DNA of 64,000 bases from Rhizobium sp. R634 (GTDB taxonomy: Bacteria > Pseudomonadota > Alphaproteobacteria > Rhizobiales > Rhizobiaceae), in contig NZ_LOKW01000003.1 in assembly GCF_002211305.1 (NCBI RefSeq), forward strand, positions 186,001 to 250,000, in the 5' to 3' direction. Positions 62,747 through 64,000 of the stretch are shown piece after piece. Numbering within the stretch: the first letter of the stretch is position 1; the number at the start of each line of letters is the position of its first letter. A program made the position numbers and the translations under genes. Below the pieces are notes generated by a model that saw only the letters and a program-made list of their open reading frames with translations, did no database searches and was not told the DNA's origin.

Positions 62747-64000
62747 TCAGCCTCGTGCGAGAATCTGCGTAATTTCGGTGACCAGCTGTTTGCCGCCGTC
62801 GGCGGGAGACAGCTGTCCGAAACCGACCTGTTCGGCGATGTTTCGCAGCATCAGCTCGCCTTCACCGGCACCGGCCGGAGGCGGCGGCGGCAATTTGCCG
62901 GCGAGATCGCCGAGACCGCTGACATAGGCCAATGCAACCTTGCCGTTGTCATCGAGCTTCGCCGCGACGACCTCGCGCATGGCGGCCGATTCCGGAATGC
63001 CGCGTTCGACATCCAAGAGCAGCACTGCCTCGGGATTCTTGACGAAGAAGTTGATGTAGTCCACGGCCAGGTCGATCGCTTTCGACTGGGCCGAAACAGA
63101 GAAGAACATCGAAGGCTTGCGATAGTGGCCGCCCTTCGAATCAGGCTTGATGCGCATATAGTTGGTGAGCGCCAGCTTGTCCTTGTTCATGGCCTGATAG
63201 GCAACGAACTGGTTGGAATGGGCAAAACCGGCCGCAGATTTGCCGAGCGACACTGTGTTGGTTTCGATATCATTCTTGTCGAGAGCCTGGATATCGGCGG
63301 GAACGCAGGCGCCGGCCTCACGGAACTTCGCCCACATATCGTACCATTCCGACGCGTCGTCGACGTCGAAGCCGATCTTGCCGTCGGCGGTATAGAGCGC
63401 CTTGCCGCGCTGGCGCAGCCAGTTTTCGAACAGAGGCTCGCCGCCGCTGCCGTCGGCGAGGCCGAACATGCCTTTGCGCTTGCCGGCCTTGGTGATCTCG
63501 GCGCCCATGCGGGCGAACTCGTCCCAGGTGGTCGCCTGCGTCGGCAGGTCTACCCCGGCCTCCTTGAAGGCGGTGGTGTTCAGAACCGTCGCGGCCGAGT
63601 TGGCGCCCAGGCTAACGCCGTAGAGATGACCGTCGACGCTGCCGCCCTCGATCTGCGCCTTGTCGAAATCGTCGAGATTGAGCTTGGCCGGCATATAGGA
63701 TTCGAGCGGCGCAAGGGCGCCGCGACGCGCGTACTGAACGATATAGCGGTAGTCCATCTGGATGACGTCAGGCGCATTGCGGCCGGCGACCTGGGTCGCA
63801 AGGCGCGGCCAGTAATCGCCCCAGCCGAGGAATTCGCCGGTGATCGACGTGCCGGCATTCTTCGTCTGATAGAGCTGCGACACCTTGTTGGTGCGGTCGG
63901 CGCGCGGCTGCGAGCCCCACCACAGGAGGCGCAAGCGCTGTTCCTGTGCAAAAGCGCTGGTTCCAAGCGCCGAGAGCGACAGAAGGGCGGCGCCTCCGGC
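62747..64000 (-). CDS. ABC transporter extracellular solute-binding protein (partial, 5' end outside window)
   Basis: Periplasmic receptor of the CUT1 importer; the start codon lies beyond the right edge. The visible 417 residues include the end of a signal peptide (ALLSLSALGTSAFA, cleavage before QEQRLRLLWWGSQPRADRTN). The family-1 binding-protein features follow: GTSITGEFLGWGDYWPRLAT, QVAGRNAPDVIQMDYRYIVQ, GVSLGANSAATVLNTTAFKE and PADIQALDKNDIETNTVSLG. Close to sugar/glycerol-phosphate type receptors. Located first in the operon, as usual; the ligand is unknown. Confidence 0.88.
   Translation of the reverse strand, partial: AGGAALLSLSALGTSAFAQEQRLRLLWWGSQPRADRTNKVSQLYQTKNAGTSITGEFLGWGDYWPRLATQVAGRNAPDVIQMDYRYIVQYARRGALAPLESYMPAKLNLDDFDKAQIEGGSVDGHLYGVSLGANSAATVLNTTAFKEAGVDLPTQATTWDEFARMGAEITKAGKRKGMFGLADGSGGEPLFENWLRQRGKALYTADGKIGFDVDDASEWYDMWAKFREAGACVPADIQALDKNDIETNTVSLGKSAAGFAHSNQFVAYQAMNKDKLALTNYMRIKPDSKGGHYRKPSMFFSVSAQSKAIDLAVDYINFFVKNPEAVLLLDVERGIPESAAMREVVAAKLDDNGKVALAYVSGLGDLAGKLPPPPPAGAGEGELMLRNIAEQVGFGQLSPADGGKQLVTEITQILARG

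Overview
This window looks like chromosomal DNA of a fast-growing rhizobium, most likely the Rhizobium etli / R. leguminosarum / R. phaseoli group. The reasons are uniformly high GC, the order rimP-nusA-ylxR-infB-rbfA-truB-rpsO-pnp, a rhizobial Irr regulator divergent from fabA-fabB-fabI, an NrnC-type nanoRNase, a TIGR02300 gene beside tRNA-Ala and cmk-rpsA, and several intergenic palindromes of the kind scattered through Rhizobium genomes. The species assignment is inference from memory of these genomes.

Layout. 1-2051: a GNAT acetyltransferase cut by the window edge and an MFS_3 exporter. 2143-14150: the translation and RNA-processing block (rimP, nusA, ylxR, infB, rbfA, truB, a secreted alpha/beta hydrolase, rpsO, pnp). 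An AT-richer YcxB-like membrane-protein gene sits between infB and rbfA. 14175-15784: rsmC and a hicAB toxin-antitoxin pair. 15884-18487: fabI, fabB and fabA (unsaturated fatty-acid synthesis), divergent from irr. 19221-26753: mixed small genes (UPF0126 membrane protein, Cys-rich secreted protein, YdcF/DUF218, DUF1275, PEBP-like, carboxymuconolactone-decarboxylase-like, two AraC regulators and a ROK regulator).

26907-45379 is the accessory-looking part. It holds a DUF900 lipoprotein hydrolase, a large MscS channel, an AI-2E-type exporter, PPK2 polyphosphate kinase with a SulP transporter, a YiaW/YiaV-like pair, a DUF3300-DUF2950 pair, a CYTH phosphatase and a GIY-YIG protein. Within it are three paralogues of one unusual architecture: a winged-helix-like N-terminus, one membrane helix and a TolB/FlgO-like domain, followed by a TPR-like C-terminus in two of them. 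Many products here are envelope or stress proteins of unknown role, and this is where an undescribed signalling system is most plausible.

45500-54982: tRNA-Ala(GGC), a TIGR02300 gene, cmk and rpsA (with aroA apparently missing between TIGR02300 and cmk), a 512-residue acidic protein, nrnC, slyX and a hexuronate pair uxaC-uxuB. 54995-55206 is a large RIME-like palindromic element. 55258-64000, all on the minus strand, is a catabolic and uptake locus: a CUT1 ABC transporter (binding protein cut by the window edge, two permeases, Gfo/Idh/MocA dehydrogenase, ATPase), a choline-kinase-like phosphotransferase and a two-domain FAD/GcvT dehydrogenase of the dimethylglycine/sarcosine type.

Coordinates of starts were chosen from ribosome-binding sites and family lengths. 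No database search was possible, so family names rest on recognised motifs.
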